Assembly (NCBI RefSeq): GCF_005121165.3
Contig: NZ_CP034413.3
Span: 3,372,001-3,436,000, forward strand
Reading direction: 5' to 3'
Length of the DNA stretch: 64,000 nt
DNA from: Dysosmobacter welbionis
GTDB taxonomy: Bacteria > Bacillota > Clostridia > Oscillospirales > Oscillospiraceae
The position numbers were made by a program, and so were the translations under genes. A model generated the notes under the pieces. The model made no database searches and was not told the DNA's origin. It saw only the letters and a program-made list of their open reading frames with translations. This document shows, piece after piece, positions 36,544 to 44,660 of this stretch. Each line of letters opens with the position of its first letter. Position 1 is the stretch's first letter.

Positions 36544-37097
36544 AAAAACGCCTCTCTTTCTGCCAGATATTGTTTCAGCTTCCTTCGGATCCGGGCCAGC
36601 CGGACGGAGATATTTTTTTCGCTCAGCCCGACAAGCCCGGCGATGTCCCGGCAGCTGTCAGAAAACCAGTAGCGCCGCATGAAGATTACGCGGTTCTCTG
36701 CGGACAGCGTATCCAAAAAGCACGCAATGACGCGGGCGAGCTCCCTTGCCTCCACCTCTTCCTCGGCGCTCTTTCGGTCTGGAAGACACTCCTCGACTTC
36801 CTGCAAAGCAAGGGTGTAAGGACTGTTTCGCTTGGCAGCGCCCTTTTTCCAATAGCACTTCAGGGAAATGTTGCGGACGATCCGCGCCATATAGGGCAGC
36901 AGAGAGTCCGGTTTTGCCGGGGGAATGGCATTCCATGCCCCCAGGTACGCATCATTGACGCACTCATCTGCGTCCTGCCTGTCATTCACGATGTGATAGG
37001 AGAGACTGTGGAATAGTTTTCCATATTTCGCGTCCAATGCCTCGATAGCCTGTTCGGAACGTGCAAAGAACAGTGTGATGATCTGTTCCTCATCCAT
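36540..37097 (-). CDS. ECF-type sigma factor
   Basis: The 185-residue protein has sigma region 2 (LSYHIVNDRQDADECVNDAYLGAWNAIPP) and region 4 (SAENRVIFMRRYWFSDSCRDIAGLVGLSEKNISVRLARIRRKLKQYL), the form of clostridial ECF sigma factors. It shares a four-base overlap with the membrane anti-sigma gene. ATG 37097 follows AAAGGAGGTGGAGCAACC. A sigma-A-like promoter lies upstream; I could not identify an ECF-type autoregulated promoter with certainty. Confidence 0.9.
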   Translation of the reverse strand: MDEEQIITLFFARSEQAIEALDAKYGKLFHSLSYHIVNDRQDADECVNDAYLGAWNAIPPAKPDSLLPYMARIVRNISLKCYWKKGAAKRNSPYTLALQEVEECLPDRKSAEEEVEARELARVIACFLDTLSAENRVIFMRRYWFSDSCRDIAGLVGLSEKNISVRLARIRRKLKQYLAEREAFL

Positions 37098-37151
37098 GGT
37101 TGCTCCACCTCCTTTCCGGTTTCACTTTGTACACTACGTTTTTTTCGGCAA

Positions 37152-37181
37152 ATCCTACAACAGATTCCAGTATTTTTTCAA
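37152..37181 (-). promoter_or_regulatory. Promoter of the ECF sigma operon
   Basis: On the minus strand TTGAAA (37176-37181), an 18-base spacer and TAGGAT (37152-37157). The region is AT-rich. Confidence 0.55.
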
Positions 37182-37271
37182 TATACGATCATGCGGCCAT
37201 ACGGCCGGAAGAGAAGCGGAGAAGGCCGCAGTTCCAGCTGCGTCTGCGGAAAAGACAACATTGCATCCCAG

Positions 37272-37300
37272 GTGACAAACCGGGGGAAGTGTGGTAAGAT
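37272..37300 (+). promoter_or_regulatory. Sigma-A promoter of mrnC
   Basis: GTGACA (37272-37277), a 17-base spacer and TAAGAT (37295-37300). Confidence 0.72.
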
Positions 37301-37339
37301 ATTCCGGTATGAAAATTTCTGTTCCCCAAGGAGTCCTTT

Positions 37340-37741
37340 ATGGAAAACTATTTTGAACCGAATCTCACCGACGACCAGCTGCGCGCTATCAGTTCCATCG
37401 GCCTGGCCCACATGGGGGACGCCGTGTTCGAGGTGCTGGTGCGCACCTGGCTCTGTGCCCATGGCAAGGCCACGGGAAGGGGGCTGCACCAGGCCACCAT
37501 TGCCCTGGTGCGGGCGGAGAGCCAGGCGGAGAAGGCGGAGCGGATCCTGCCCCTTTTGACGGAAGAGGAAGCCGCTGTGTTCCGCCGCGGGCGGAACGCT
37601 CACGTGAAGTCGGTGCCTGGCCATGCCACCCGGGCCCAGTACGGCGAGGCCACGGCCCTGGAGGCCCTGTTGGGCTGGCTGTATCTGAAGGGCCGGCGGG
37701 ACCGGATCAATGCGCTTTTCCGCGCGATGATGGAGGAGTAA
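37340..37741 (+). CDS. mrnC: Mini-ribonuclease III
   Basis: Mini-III is an RNase III catalytic domain without the dsRNA-binding domain; it matures 23S rRNA ends in Firmicutes. The 133-residue protein has IGLAHMGDAVFEVLVRTWL (catalytic Asp region), VRAESQAEKAERILPLLTEEE and GEATALEALLGWLYLKGRRDRI (E-A-L-x-G-x-x-x-L motif). It has a promoter of its own and is followed four bases later by the RqcH gene. The usual upstream neighbour cysS is absent here. Confidence 0.93.
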   Translation: MENYFEPNLTDDQLRAISSIGLAHMGDAVFEVLVRTWLCAHGKATGRGLHQATIALVRAESQAEKAERILPLLTEEEAAVFRRGRNAHVKSVPGHATRAQYGEATALEALLGWLYLKGRRDRINALFRAMMEE

Positions 37742-37745
37742 GACC

Positions 37746-39487
37746 ATGCCATTGGATGGAATCTGTATGCAGGCGGTGGCGGAGGAGCTGCGGTCGGAAC
37801 TGCTGGGCCTGCGGATCGATAAGGTTCAGCAGCCCGCCCGGGACCAGGTGATCCTGCTGCTGCGGGGGAATAAGCGGCTGCTGCTGAACGCCGGGGCCAA
37901 CACTCCCCGCATCCAGCTGACGGCCCTGACAAGGGACAACCCGGCGGAGCCCCCCATGTTCTGTATGCTGCTGCGCAAGCATCTGGTTGGGGGACGGGTG
38001 GCTGCGGTCACCCAGCCGCCCCTGGAGCGGCTGGTACGGCTGGAGCTGGACGTTACTGACGACTTCGGTCAGCCGGGGCGGCGGACCCTGGTGCTGGAGG
38101 CCATGGGCCGCCGGTCCAACCTGATCCTGCTGGATGGGGAGGGCCGGATCATCGACTGCCTCCGTCGGGTGGACGCGGACATGTCTGCTGCCCGGCAGGT
38201 GCTGCCGGGGCTGTATTATGAGCCGCCTGCCTCCGTAGGCCGCCTGCCGGTGACGGAGGAGACGGAGAACGGCTTCCGGGAGAAGATCTCCGCCGCAAAC
38301 CCGGAGCGGAGTGTGGACGCCTTTCTGCTGGACCACTACTTCGGCATCTCCCCCTGATCGCCCGGGAACTGGCCTTCCGCTCCGTAGGGGAGACGGATGC
38401 CCATCTCTTTGACCTGGGAGCGGTGGGAGAGGACCGCCTCTGGAAGGAATTGTCCGGGCTCATCAGAGATATACAGGAAAATCACTTTACACCAATCTGC
38501 CTGAAAAAAGATGGGAAGATGGCAGATTTCACCTACTGCCCCATCGCCCAGTACGGCCCTGTTATGGAGACCGTCCGGTATGACACTTTTTCCACCCTGA
38601 TGGATGACTTCTACGCCCTGCGGGAGCAGCAGGAGCGGGTGCGTCAGCGGGGGGCGGACCTGCTGCGGACTGCCACCACGGCACGGGACCGCATCCGGCG
38701 GAAACTGGCCATGCAGGAGAAGGACTACGCCGCCACACAGAACCGGGACCAGCTGCGGATCTACGGTGACCTGATCACCGCCAACCTCTACCGCATGGAG
38801 CGGGGGGCGGCCAGATTGGAGACAGAGAATTTCTATGACCCGGAGTGCCGCCCTGTCGCCATTCCCCTGGACCCGCTGCTGACGCCCCAGCAAAACGCCG
38901 CCAAATACTACAAGCGCTACACCAAGGCCAAGACGGCGGAGAAGTATCTGGCGGAGCAGATGGCCCTTGCCCGCCGGGACCTGGACTATCTGGAGAGTGT
39001 GCTGGAGGAGTTGAGCCGGGCAGAGACGGAACAGGACTTTTTGGACATCCGCGGCGAGCTGCGGGACGCGGGCTTCCTCCGCCGACAGGGAAAAAAGGAA
39101 CAGAACCGGCCTGCAAAGCCTCTGGAGTTCCGCACCACCTCCGGCTTCCGGGTGCTGGTGGGGCGGAACAACCGCCAGAACGACAAGCTGACCCGCAGCG
39201 CGGACCACCGGGACATCTGGCTCCATACCCAGAAGATCCACGGTTCCCACGTGATCCTCTGCACAGGCGGCCGTGAGGTGGACGATGACACCATCGTGGA
39301 GGCGGCCAAGCTGGCGGCCTGGTTCTCCCAGGCCCGGGAGGGTGCCAACGTCCCCGTGGACTACACACCGGTGAAGAACGTGAAGAAGCCCGCCGGTGCC
39401 CGGCCCGGCATGGTGATCTACTCCACCTGCCGCACCGTGAACGTGGCGCCGGAGGAGGGGCTTGTGAAGAAACTTCAATTGTCATAA
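37746..39487 (+). CDS. rqcH: RqcH/NFACT family ribosome quality-control factor, frameshifted
   Basis: RqcH binds stalled 50S-tRNA complexes and adds alanine tails. The repaired 580-residue protein has an NFACT-N domain (QAVAEELRSELLGLRIDKVQQPARDQVILLLR), coiled coils (residues 280-400) and a C-terminal NFACT-R domain (TTSGFRVLVGRNNRQNDKLTRSADHRDIWLHTQKIHGSHVIL). The frame breaks at the C run 38350-38354: the raw frame ends FGISP-stop, while adding one C gives FGISPLIARELAFRSVGE and joins to 39487. The usual length and the smooth junction argue for a single-base deletion. Confidence 0.9.
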
Positions 39488-39499
39488 AAAAGTTGTTAA

Positions 39500-39532
39500 A
39501 AAGAAGCTGCTTGTTGGTCAAGCAGCTTCTTT
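39500..39532 (+). terminator. rqcH terminator
   Basis: AAAGAAGCTGCTTG (39500-39513) pairs perfectly with CAAGCAGCTTCTTT (39519-39532), followed by TTCTTTC. Confidence 0.9.
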
Positions 39533-39581
39533 TTCTTTCAAAATATCCAAAAACAGGAATCTTTTTTGTGCAGAATGGCTC

Positions 39582-39609
39582 TTGCAAAACGGGAGCAAAG
39601 GTTTACAAT
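39582..39609 (+). promoter_or_regulatory. Sigma-A promoter of the cation:proton antiporter
   Basis: TTGCAA (39582-39587), a 16-base spacer and TACAAT (39604-39609). Confidence 0.7.
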
Positions 39610-39670
39610 AAAGCTCTCCTGAAAACGGGAGGCAATCAGTATTCAGACCTCAGAAAGCGAGTGAGAGGCA

Positions 39671-40984
39671 ATGACGTATCATTATCTCATGGACCTGGCG
39701 CTGATCCTGTTGAGCACCAAGGTGCTGGGCATCCTGACGAAACGCATCCAGATGCCACAGGTGGTGGGCGCACTGGTGGCCGGACTGATTCTGGGCCCGG
39801 CTATGCTGAACGTACTATCAGAAACGGAGTTCCTCACCCAGCTCAGCGAGTTGGGCGTGATCGTACTGATGTTCTCCGCCGGCATGGGCACCGATATCCA
39901 GGAGCTGAAGCACAGTGGCAAGGCAGGCTTCCTGGTGGCCCTGCTGGGCGTGATCGTTCCACTGGTCCTGGGTACGGGGCTGGCGATGTTCGCTGACCGG
40001 ACCGGCATGATTGAGACCAGCGGATTTTTGGAGGATGTGTTCATCGGCACCATCCTTACTGCAACTTCCGTCAGCATCACAGTGGAGACACTGAAGGAGA
40101 TCGGCAAGCTGGATACCAAGGTGGGCAACACCATTCTGGCGGCGGCTCTGATCGACGACGTGCTGGGCCTGATTGCCCTGACCATCGTCAGCAGCCTGTC
40201 CGGCGGACAGGACAGCATCGCCCTGGTGCTGCTGAAGATCGTGCTGTTCTTCGTGTTCTCCGCTGTGGTCTCCTTCCTCGCCCACAAGTTCTTCTGCTGG
40301 CTGATGGCCCTGTGGCCCGGCCGGGAGCGGCGCCGCTATCCGGTGCTGGCCTTTGTGCTGTGCCTTCTGATGGCTTACTGCGCGGAGGAGTTCTTCGGCG
40401 TGGCGGACATCACCGGCGCCTATGTGGCGGGCCTGGTGATCTCCTGCACCCCCAAGTCCTCCTATATCCAATCCAAGTTCGAGCCGTTGAGCTTCCTGCT
40501 GCTGACGCCGGTGTTCTTCGCCAGCGTGGGCATCAAGGCAAAGGTGGACGGCATGACCGGCAGCCTGGTGCTGTTCTCCATTCTCCTGCTGCTGATTTCT
40601 GTGGCCACCAAGATCGTCGGCTGCGGCCTGGGCGCAAAGCTCTGTCATTTCACTGGCAAGGAGAGCCTGCAGGTGGGCGTGGGCATGGTCTGCCGCGGCG
40701 AGGTGGCGCTGATCGTAGCCAACCGGGGTCTGGAGCTGGGAGTGCTGTCCGGGACCCTGATGGCACCGGTCATCATCACCGTGGTGGGCGGCACGATCCT
40801 CACACCCATCCTGCTGAAGCTGGTATTCCGGCACGACGGACAGCCGGCCAGCGCGGCGGACAGCAATCTGGCAGACCACTATGAGAAGATGGAGCAGCTG
40901 GATATCGTCTCCGCAGAGCTTCTGGCCAGGGACCAGAAATACCTGAAAGAAGGGGAGCACGGCGGAGACAAGGACCGCGGCTGA
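39671..40984 (+). CDS. Cation:proton antiporter, CPA2 family
   Basis: The 437-residue protein has about 12-13 spans with the Na+/H+ exchanger blocks: MPQVVGALVAGLILGPAML, LGVIVLMFSAGMGTDIQEL, ATSVSITVETLKEIGKLDTKVGNTILAAALIDDVLGLIAL (the Asp pair in IDD is the ion site), FFGVADITGAYVAGLVIS and VGMVCRGEVALIVANRG. It lacks a C-terminal TrkA-N domain. Family members exchange Na+ or K+ for H+. It has its own promoter and terminator. Confidence 0.92.
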   Translation: MTYHYLMDLALILLSTKVLGILTKRIQMPQVVGALVAGLILGPAMLNVLSETEFLTQLSELGVIVLMFSAGMGTDIQELKHSGKAGFLVALLGVIVPLVLGTGLAMFADRTGMIETSGFLEDVFIGTILTATSVSITVETLKEIGKLDTKVGNTILAAALIDDVLGLIALTIVSSLSGGQDSIALVLLKIVLFFVFSAVVSFLAHKFFCWLMALWPGRERRRYPVLAFVLCLLMAYCAEEFFGVADITGAYVAGLVISCTPKSSYIQSKFEPLSFLLLTPVFFASVGIKAKVDGMTGSLVLFSILLLLISVATKIVGCGLGAKLCHFTGKESLQVGVGMVCRGEVALIVANRGLELGVLSGTLMAPVIITVVGGTILTPILLKLVFRHDGQPASAADSNLADHYEKMEQLDIVSAELLARDQKYLKEGEHGGDKDRG

Positions 40985-41010
40985 TCTGCTCCGGTGACTG
41001 AGAACCGCAA

Positions 41011-41049
41011 ATACGGGGAGCCGGCCTTTTGGTCGGCTCCCCGTATTTT
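41011..41049. terminator. Bidirectional terminator after the antiporter
   Basis: ATACGGGGAGCCG pairs with CGGCTCCCCGTAT around a CCTTTT loop, followed by TTTTG; it also serves the convergent DUF378 gene. Confidence 0.88.
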
Positions 41050-41071
41050 GAAAAGCGCGCTGTATCCGCCG

Positions 41072-41296
41072 TCAGGCGGTGTGGCGGGCGTGGCCCGTCT
41101 CCTCGTCGGAGGAGCGGAACAACAGCGTGATGCACCACAGGCCCGCCAGGCCCACCAGGGCGTAGATGATGCGGGAGAGAATGGCCATCTGGCCGCCGCA
41201 GAGGAAAGCCACCGTATCAAAGCCGAACAGGCCGATCCCGCCCCAGTTCAGGGCGCCGATGATAGCCAGTGCCAATGCGATCTTATCAATCACCAT
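41072..41296 (-). CDS. DUF378 family small membrane protein
   Basis: The 74-residue protein reads IDKIALALAIIGALNWGGIGLFGFD, then AILSRIIYALVGLAGLWCITLLF, giving two spans. The N-W-G-x-x-G block is the DUF378 hallmark; function unknown. ATG 41296 has a perfect AAAGGAGG upstream, which overrules the longer open frame. It is monocistronic and convergent with the antiporter. Confidence 0.88.
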   Translation of the reverse strand: MVIDKIALALAIIGALNWGGIGLFGFDTVAFLCGGQMAILSRIIYALVGLAGLWCITLLFRSSDEETGHARHTA

Positions 41297-41409
41297 GCGA
41301 AAAACCTCCTTTATGCCTTCCAGCAGGGATTTGGCGTTAGTGTATCCAACGGGGCGGGAACTATGCGGATGGGGAAAATTTCCAGCCTGGACAAAATTTG
41401 CAAATCGCA

Positions 41410-41438
41410 TTGCAAAGGAAAGATAGGGATTGTATAAT
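41410..41438 (+). promoter_or_regulatory. Sigma-A promoter of thrH-DUF1015
   Basis: TTGCAA (41410-41415), a 17-base spacer and TATAAT (41433-41438), with a leader of about 60 bases. Confidence 0.82.
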
Positions 41439-41504
41439 CGAAACAGCGGGATCCGATCTCGCCCGCGGCGAAGCCGCGCAGACCGATTGATAAGGGGAGA
41501 CAGT

Positions 41505-42104
41505 ATGAATATTGTATGCTTGGATATGGAGGGCGTCCTGGTGCCGGAGATCTGGATCGCATTTTCAGAGGCCAGCGGCATTCCGGAGCTGCGGCGCACC
41601 ACCCGGGATGAGCCGGATTACGACAAGCTGATGACCTGGCGGCTGGGCATCTTGAAGGAGCACGGCCTGGGGCTCAAGGAGATCCAGGACACCATCGCCA
41701 AGATTGATCCGCTGCCCGGCGCCAAGGCGTTTTTGGACGAGCTGCGGGCCACCACCCAGGTGATTATTCTGAGCGATACCTTTGAGGAATTCGCCAAGCC
41801 TCTGATGGAAAAGCTGGGCTGGCCCACCATCTTCTGCAACTCCCTGGAGGTGGCGGAGAACGGCGAGATCACCGGCTACAAGATGCGCTGTGAGAAGTCC
41901 AAGCTCACCACGGTGAAGGCCCTGCAGTCCATCGGCTATGACACCATCGCCAGCGGCGACAGCTTCAACGATTTGGGGATGATCCAGGCCAGCAAGGCAG
42001 GCTTCCTCTTCAAGAGCACGGAGCAGATCAAAGCCGACCACCCGGAGATTCCGGCCTTTGAGGAGTTTGACGACCTGCTGGCGGCCATCAAGGCGGCGCT
42101 GTAA
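41505..42104 (+). CDS. thrH: Phosphoserine phosphatase/homoserine phosphotransferase ThrH
   Basis: ThrH is a HAD enzyme that dephosphorylates phosphoserine and can phosphorylate homoserine. The 199-residue protein shows IVCLDMEGVLVPEIWIAF (HAD motif I, DMEGV), VIILSDTFEEFAKPLM (motif II), KLTTVKALQSIGYDTIASGDSFNDLGMI (motifs III and IV). ATG 41505 follows TAAGGGGAGACAGT; the upstream in-frame extension is leader. DUF1015 follows 29 bases later in the same operon. DUF1015 genes are often linked with serine or threonine metabolism, consistent with this pairing. Confidence 0.9.
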   Translation: MNIVCLDMEGVLVPEIWIAFSEASGIPELRRTTRDEPDYDKLMTWRLGILKEHGLGLKEIQDTIAKIDPLPGAKAFLDELRATTQVIILSDTFEEFAKPLMEKLGWPTIFCNSLEVAENGEITGYKMRCEKSKLTTVKALQSIGYDTIASGDSFNDLGMIQASKAGFLFKSTEQIKADHPEIPAFEEFDDLLAAIKAAL

Positions 42105-42133
42105 GAGTTTTCCGGAAAGAAAGGGGACGCGAC

Positions 42134-43414
42134 ATGAACGAGAAATTCCAGAAGCTGGGCTTTTACCCGGCGGATATCCTGCTGCCCAAGGATGCGGACA
42201 TGACCAAGTGGGCCGTGGTGGCCTGCGACCAGTTCACCTCCCAGCCGGAGTATTGGCAGGCGGTGGAGGAGACTGTGGGGGACGCGCCTTCCACCCTCCG
42301 GCTGATCCTGCCGGAGGCCAAGCTGAACGACCCGGATGTGGACGCCCATATCGCGGACATCAACGGCGCTATGAACCGCTATCTGGCGGAGGGCGTCTTT
42401 CAGACCCTGCCGGGGTCCCTGTTCTATATTGAGCGCACGCAGTCCGACGGCAAGGTGCGCCACGGCCTCATCGGCATGGTGGATTTGGACCAGTATGACT
42501 TCACCCCCGGCTCCGGCGCCCTGATCCGGGCCACGGAGGGGACGGTGCTCTCCCGCATCCCACCCCGGGTACGGGTACGGCAGGACGCCCCCGTTGAGCT
42601 GCCCCACGTGATGCTGCTGATCGACGACCCGGACCGCACGGTTATTGAGCCCCTGACCGCCGCCAGCGGGGAGATGGAGCAGCTGTATGACTTTGACCTG
42701 CAGCAGGGCGGCGGGCACCTGAAGGGCTGGAAGCTGACGGACGCCCAGATGGACGCCGTGGCGGACGCCCTGGCGGCTATGTGCACGCCGGAGGCCATGG
42801 AGAAAAAGTACGGCCTGAAGGACGCGGCACCTCTGCTGTTCGCGGTGGGCGACGGCAACCACTCTCTGGCAACAGCCAAGCAGTGCTATGAGAACCTGAA
42901 GAAGGTCACGCCGGAGGACCAGTGGGCCGATTTGCCCGCCCGCTATGCTCTGGTGGAAGTGGTGAATAATCACGACGACGCCCTCCAGTTCGAGCCGATC
43001 CACCGTGTCCTCTTCGGCGTGGAGCCCGAACAGGTGCTGGAGGCGATGAAGGCCGCCTATCCCGGCGCCCACGAAGGGGAGGGCGAGGGCCACACCATCG
43101 CCTACACCTATGCAGGGCATACCGGTACCATCACGGTGCCCAATCCCAGGATGCAGCTGGCGGTGGGCACGCTCCAGACCTTCCTGGACGCCTATCTCAA
43201 GGAGCACGGCGGCGAAGTGGACTACATCCATGGCGACGAAGTGACGGACGAGTTGGGCAGCAAGTCTGGCAACATCGGCTTCAAGCTCCCGGCTATGGGC
43301 AAGGAACAGCTGTTCAAGACCGTCATGGCCGACGGCGTCCTGCCCCGCAAGACCTTCTCCATGGGCCACGCCCAGGATAAGCGGTACTATGTGGAGGCCC
43401 GGAAGATCAAGTAA
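42134..43414 (+). CDS. DUF1015 family protein
   Basis: The 426-residue soluble protein matches DUF1015: FYPADILLPKDADMTKWAVVACDQFTSQPEYW, VDLDQYDFTPGSGALIRATEGTVLSRIPPRV, LFAVGDGNHSLATAKQCYENLK and PLLFAVGDGNHS, the strongest family motif (G-D-G-N-H). The function is unknown; genomic links to serine metabolism have been noted in the family. It is in an operon with thrH and is followed by a strong terminator. Confidence 0.9.
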   Translation: MNEKFQKLGFYPADILLPKDADMTKWAVVACDQFTSQPEYWQAVEETVGDAPSTLRLILPEAKLNDPDVDAHIADINGAMNRYLAEGVFQTLPGSLFYIERTQSDGKVRHGLIGMVDLDQYDFTPGSGALIRATEGTVLSRIPPRVRVRQDAPVELPHVMLLIDDPDRTVIEPLTAASGEMEQLYDFDLQQGGGHLKGWKLTDAQMDAVADALAAMCTPEAMEKKYGLKDAAPLLFAVGDGNHSLATAKQCYENLKKVTPEDQWADLPARYALVEVVNNHDDALQFEPIHRVLFGVEPEQVLEAMKAAYPGAHEGEGEGHTIAYTYAGHTGTITVPNPRMQLAVGTLQTFLDAYLKEHGGEVDYIHGDEVTDELGSKSGNIGFKLPAMGKEQLFKTVMADGVLPRKTFSMGHAQDKRYYVEARKIK

Positions 43415-43436
43415 GAAGTCATTTCCACAGATACAG

Positions 43437-43472
43437 ACAGCGCCGCAGGCTTTTGCCTGCGGCGCTGTTTCT
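43437..43472 (+). terminator. Terminator of the thrH-DUF1015 operon
   Basis: ACAGCGCCGCAGGC (43437-43450) pairs perfectly with GCCTGCGGCGCTGT (43455-43468), followed by TTTC. Confidence 0.92.
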
Positions 43473-43485
43473 TCTGAAACCTGGC

Positions 43486-43512
43486 AAAAGCCGCGGGACC
43501 GCCGCGGCTTTT
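43486..43512 (-). terminator. Terminator of the small membrane protein gene
   Basis: AAAAGCCGCGG (43486-43496) pairs with CCGCGGCTTTT (43502-43512). On the minus strand a T run follows the stem, directly after the small ORF stop at 43528. Confidence 0.8.
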
Positions 43513-43527
43513 GGGGAGAGCGTCTTT

Positions 43528-43671
43528 TTAAAACAGGCCCCTCCGCCTCCGGAACTTCTGGGTAGCTTCATACGCGAAACAGAGCAGGGCGAGGGACAGG
43601 ATTGTGATGGCCGGCAGGAGCAGGGCTGCGTACAGCAATGAGCTTCTGCTCAAAAACAGGATGTCCAGCAT
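43528..43671 (-). CDS. Small single-span membrane protein (47 residues)
   Basis: Too short for usual gene calling, this ORF encodes MLDILFLSRSSLLYAALLL, then a hydrophobic span and the basic tail QKFRRRRGLF. It ends 15 bases before a terminator. Upstream, an ATG at 43718 with a GAGGGGGTGGA ribosome site starts MNCLGNPP and would join this frame if the seven-base G run at 43696-43702 (C run on the minus strand) were one base shorter, giving 63 residues. The gene may therefore be longer and frameshifted. Function is unknown; it lies downstream of the XRE membrane regulator on the same strand. Confidence 0.6.
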   Translation of the reverse strand: MLDILFLSRSSLLYAALLLPAITILSLALLCFAYEATQKFRRRRGLF

Positions 43672-43810
43672 ACGATGCTCTTTTCTGGTGCTGTTGGGGG
43701 GGATTGCCCAAACAATTCATTCCACCCCCTCTGTGCTGCGTATAAATGCACCGCATTCTGTTAAAAAAGAAAGAAGATTTGTGAAATTTTACATGACGCC
43801 GGGCATTCGT

Positions 43811-44494
43811 TCAAAAGGCAGAATCCCGGTCGATCACGTTCCAGTGAGAGGCGGAGACTGTCTGCCCATCCTTGCACTCCAGCTGCACTTCCAAATGAGA
43901 ATAAAGGCTGGTGGGGAGCTCCCAGCGGAACAGGGCGAAGGTCCGGCCGTTCCGGATCCGCCGGACGCCGATCTGCTGCCGCTCCTCGGCCACTCCGGTG
44001 CCGGTGGGATACAGAAACAAAACTACCTGATCCACCGTGTGCTCCCGGCCGTCCTGAAAGGTGACCGCCACGTTCACGGTGCTGTCTGGCGGAAACAGAT
44101 ACCAGCCGAAGTCGCTTTTGGCGATCTCCTGCCCGGCCGCATCATAGAAATAGACGCCTGTAATCTGCGGATCCTCCGGCGGCGGCCAGCCGTCCTGATG
44201 CGCGCTGTAAAGGATCCAGCCCAGCGCCGCCAGCAGCGCCAGGCAGAGGAGCCCTGCCGCCAGCGTCAGCCGCTTCCACCGCCGCAGAGGGACGGGCGGC
44301 GCTGTTTCTCTTTCCACTTGAAGGTCTGTCCCCAAAATCTCCGAGAGCGCCCGCCGATTTTCCGGAGAGGGAACAGAGGTTCCCATCTCCCACTTGGATA
44401 CCGCCTGCCGGCTCACGCCCAGCCGCTCCGCCAGAGCCTCCTGGCTCATGCCCAAGCGATCCCGGCCTTCCCGAATCGCCTTGCTCATGTCCAT
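43811..44494 (-). CDS. XRE-family regulator with membrane span and extracytoplasmic domain
   Basis: The 227-residue protein has a helix-turn-helix (residues 1-62, LGMSQEALAERLGVSRQAVSKWEMGTSVPSPENRRALSEIL), a span (about residues 76-96, LTLAAGLLCLALLAALGWILY) and an outside domain with beta strands (TVNVAVTFQDGREHTVDQVVLFL, SLYSHLEVQLECKDGQTV). Membrane-tethered XRE proteins probably sense envelope signals. A possible autoregulatory site, three copies of CGGTTGCG, lies just upstream in the intergenic region shared with ispE. The 47-residue protein downstream may be cotranscribed. Confidence 0.87.
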   Translation of the reverse strand: MDMSKAIREGRDRLGMSQEALAERLGVSRQAVSKWEMGTSVPSPENRRALSEILGTDLQVERETAPPVPLRRWKRLTLAAGLLCLALLAALGWILYSAHQDGWPPPEDPQITGVYFYDAAGQEIAKSDFGWYLFPPDSTVNVAVTFQDGREHTVDQVVLFLYPTGTGVAEERQQIGVRRIRNGRTFALFRWELPTSLYSHLEVQLECKDGQTVSASHWNVIDRDSAF

Positions 44495-44540
44495 GACGCA
44501 CCGCCTCCCGCTCCGCTGCTCTCAGCATAGCAGGTTTTTC

Positions 44541-44579
44541 CGGTTGCGTCCACCAACTTTCCGCAACCGTCCGGTTGCG
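44541..44579. promoter_or_regulatory. Three CGGTTGCG repeats between the XRE gene and ispE
   Basis: CGGTTGCG occurs at 44541-44548 and 44572-44579, with the inverted copy CGCAACCG at 44562-44569. They lie in the divergent promoter region, so they are candidate operators for the XRE protein. Confidence 0.65.
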
Positions 44580-44591
44580 GGCGATTCATTG

Positions 44592-44620
44592 TTTCTACTT
44601 GGGGAGGGATGTGCTATACT
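44592..44620 (+). promoter_or_regulatory. Weak sigma-A promoter of ispE
   Basis: TTTCTA (44592-44597), a 17-base spacer and TATACT (44615-44620). The -35 is poor. Confidence 0.45.
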
Positions 44621-44660
44621 GGACCCAGACAGCGGGCGGAGGCCCGCGGGAGGTGGTGCG

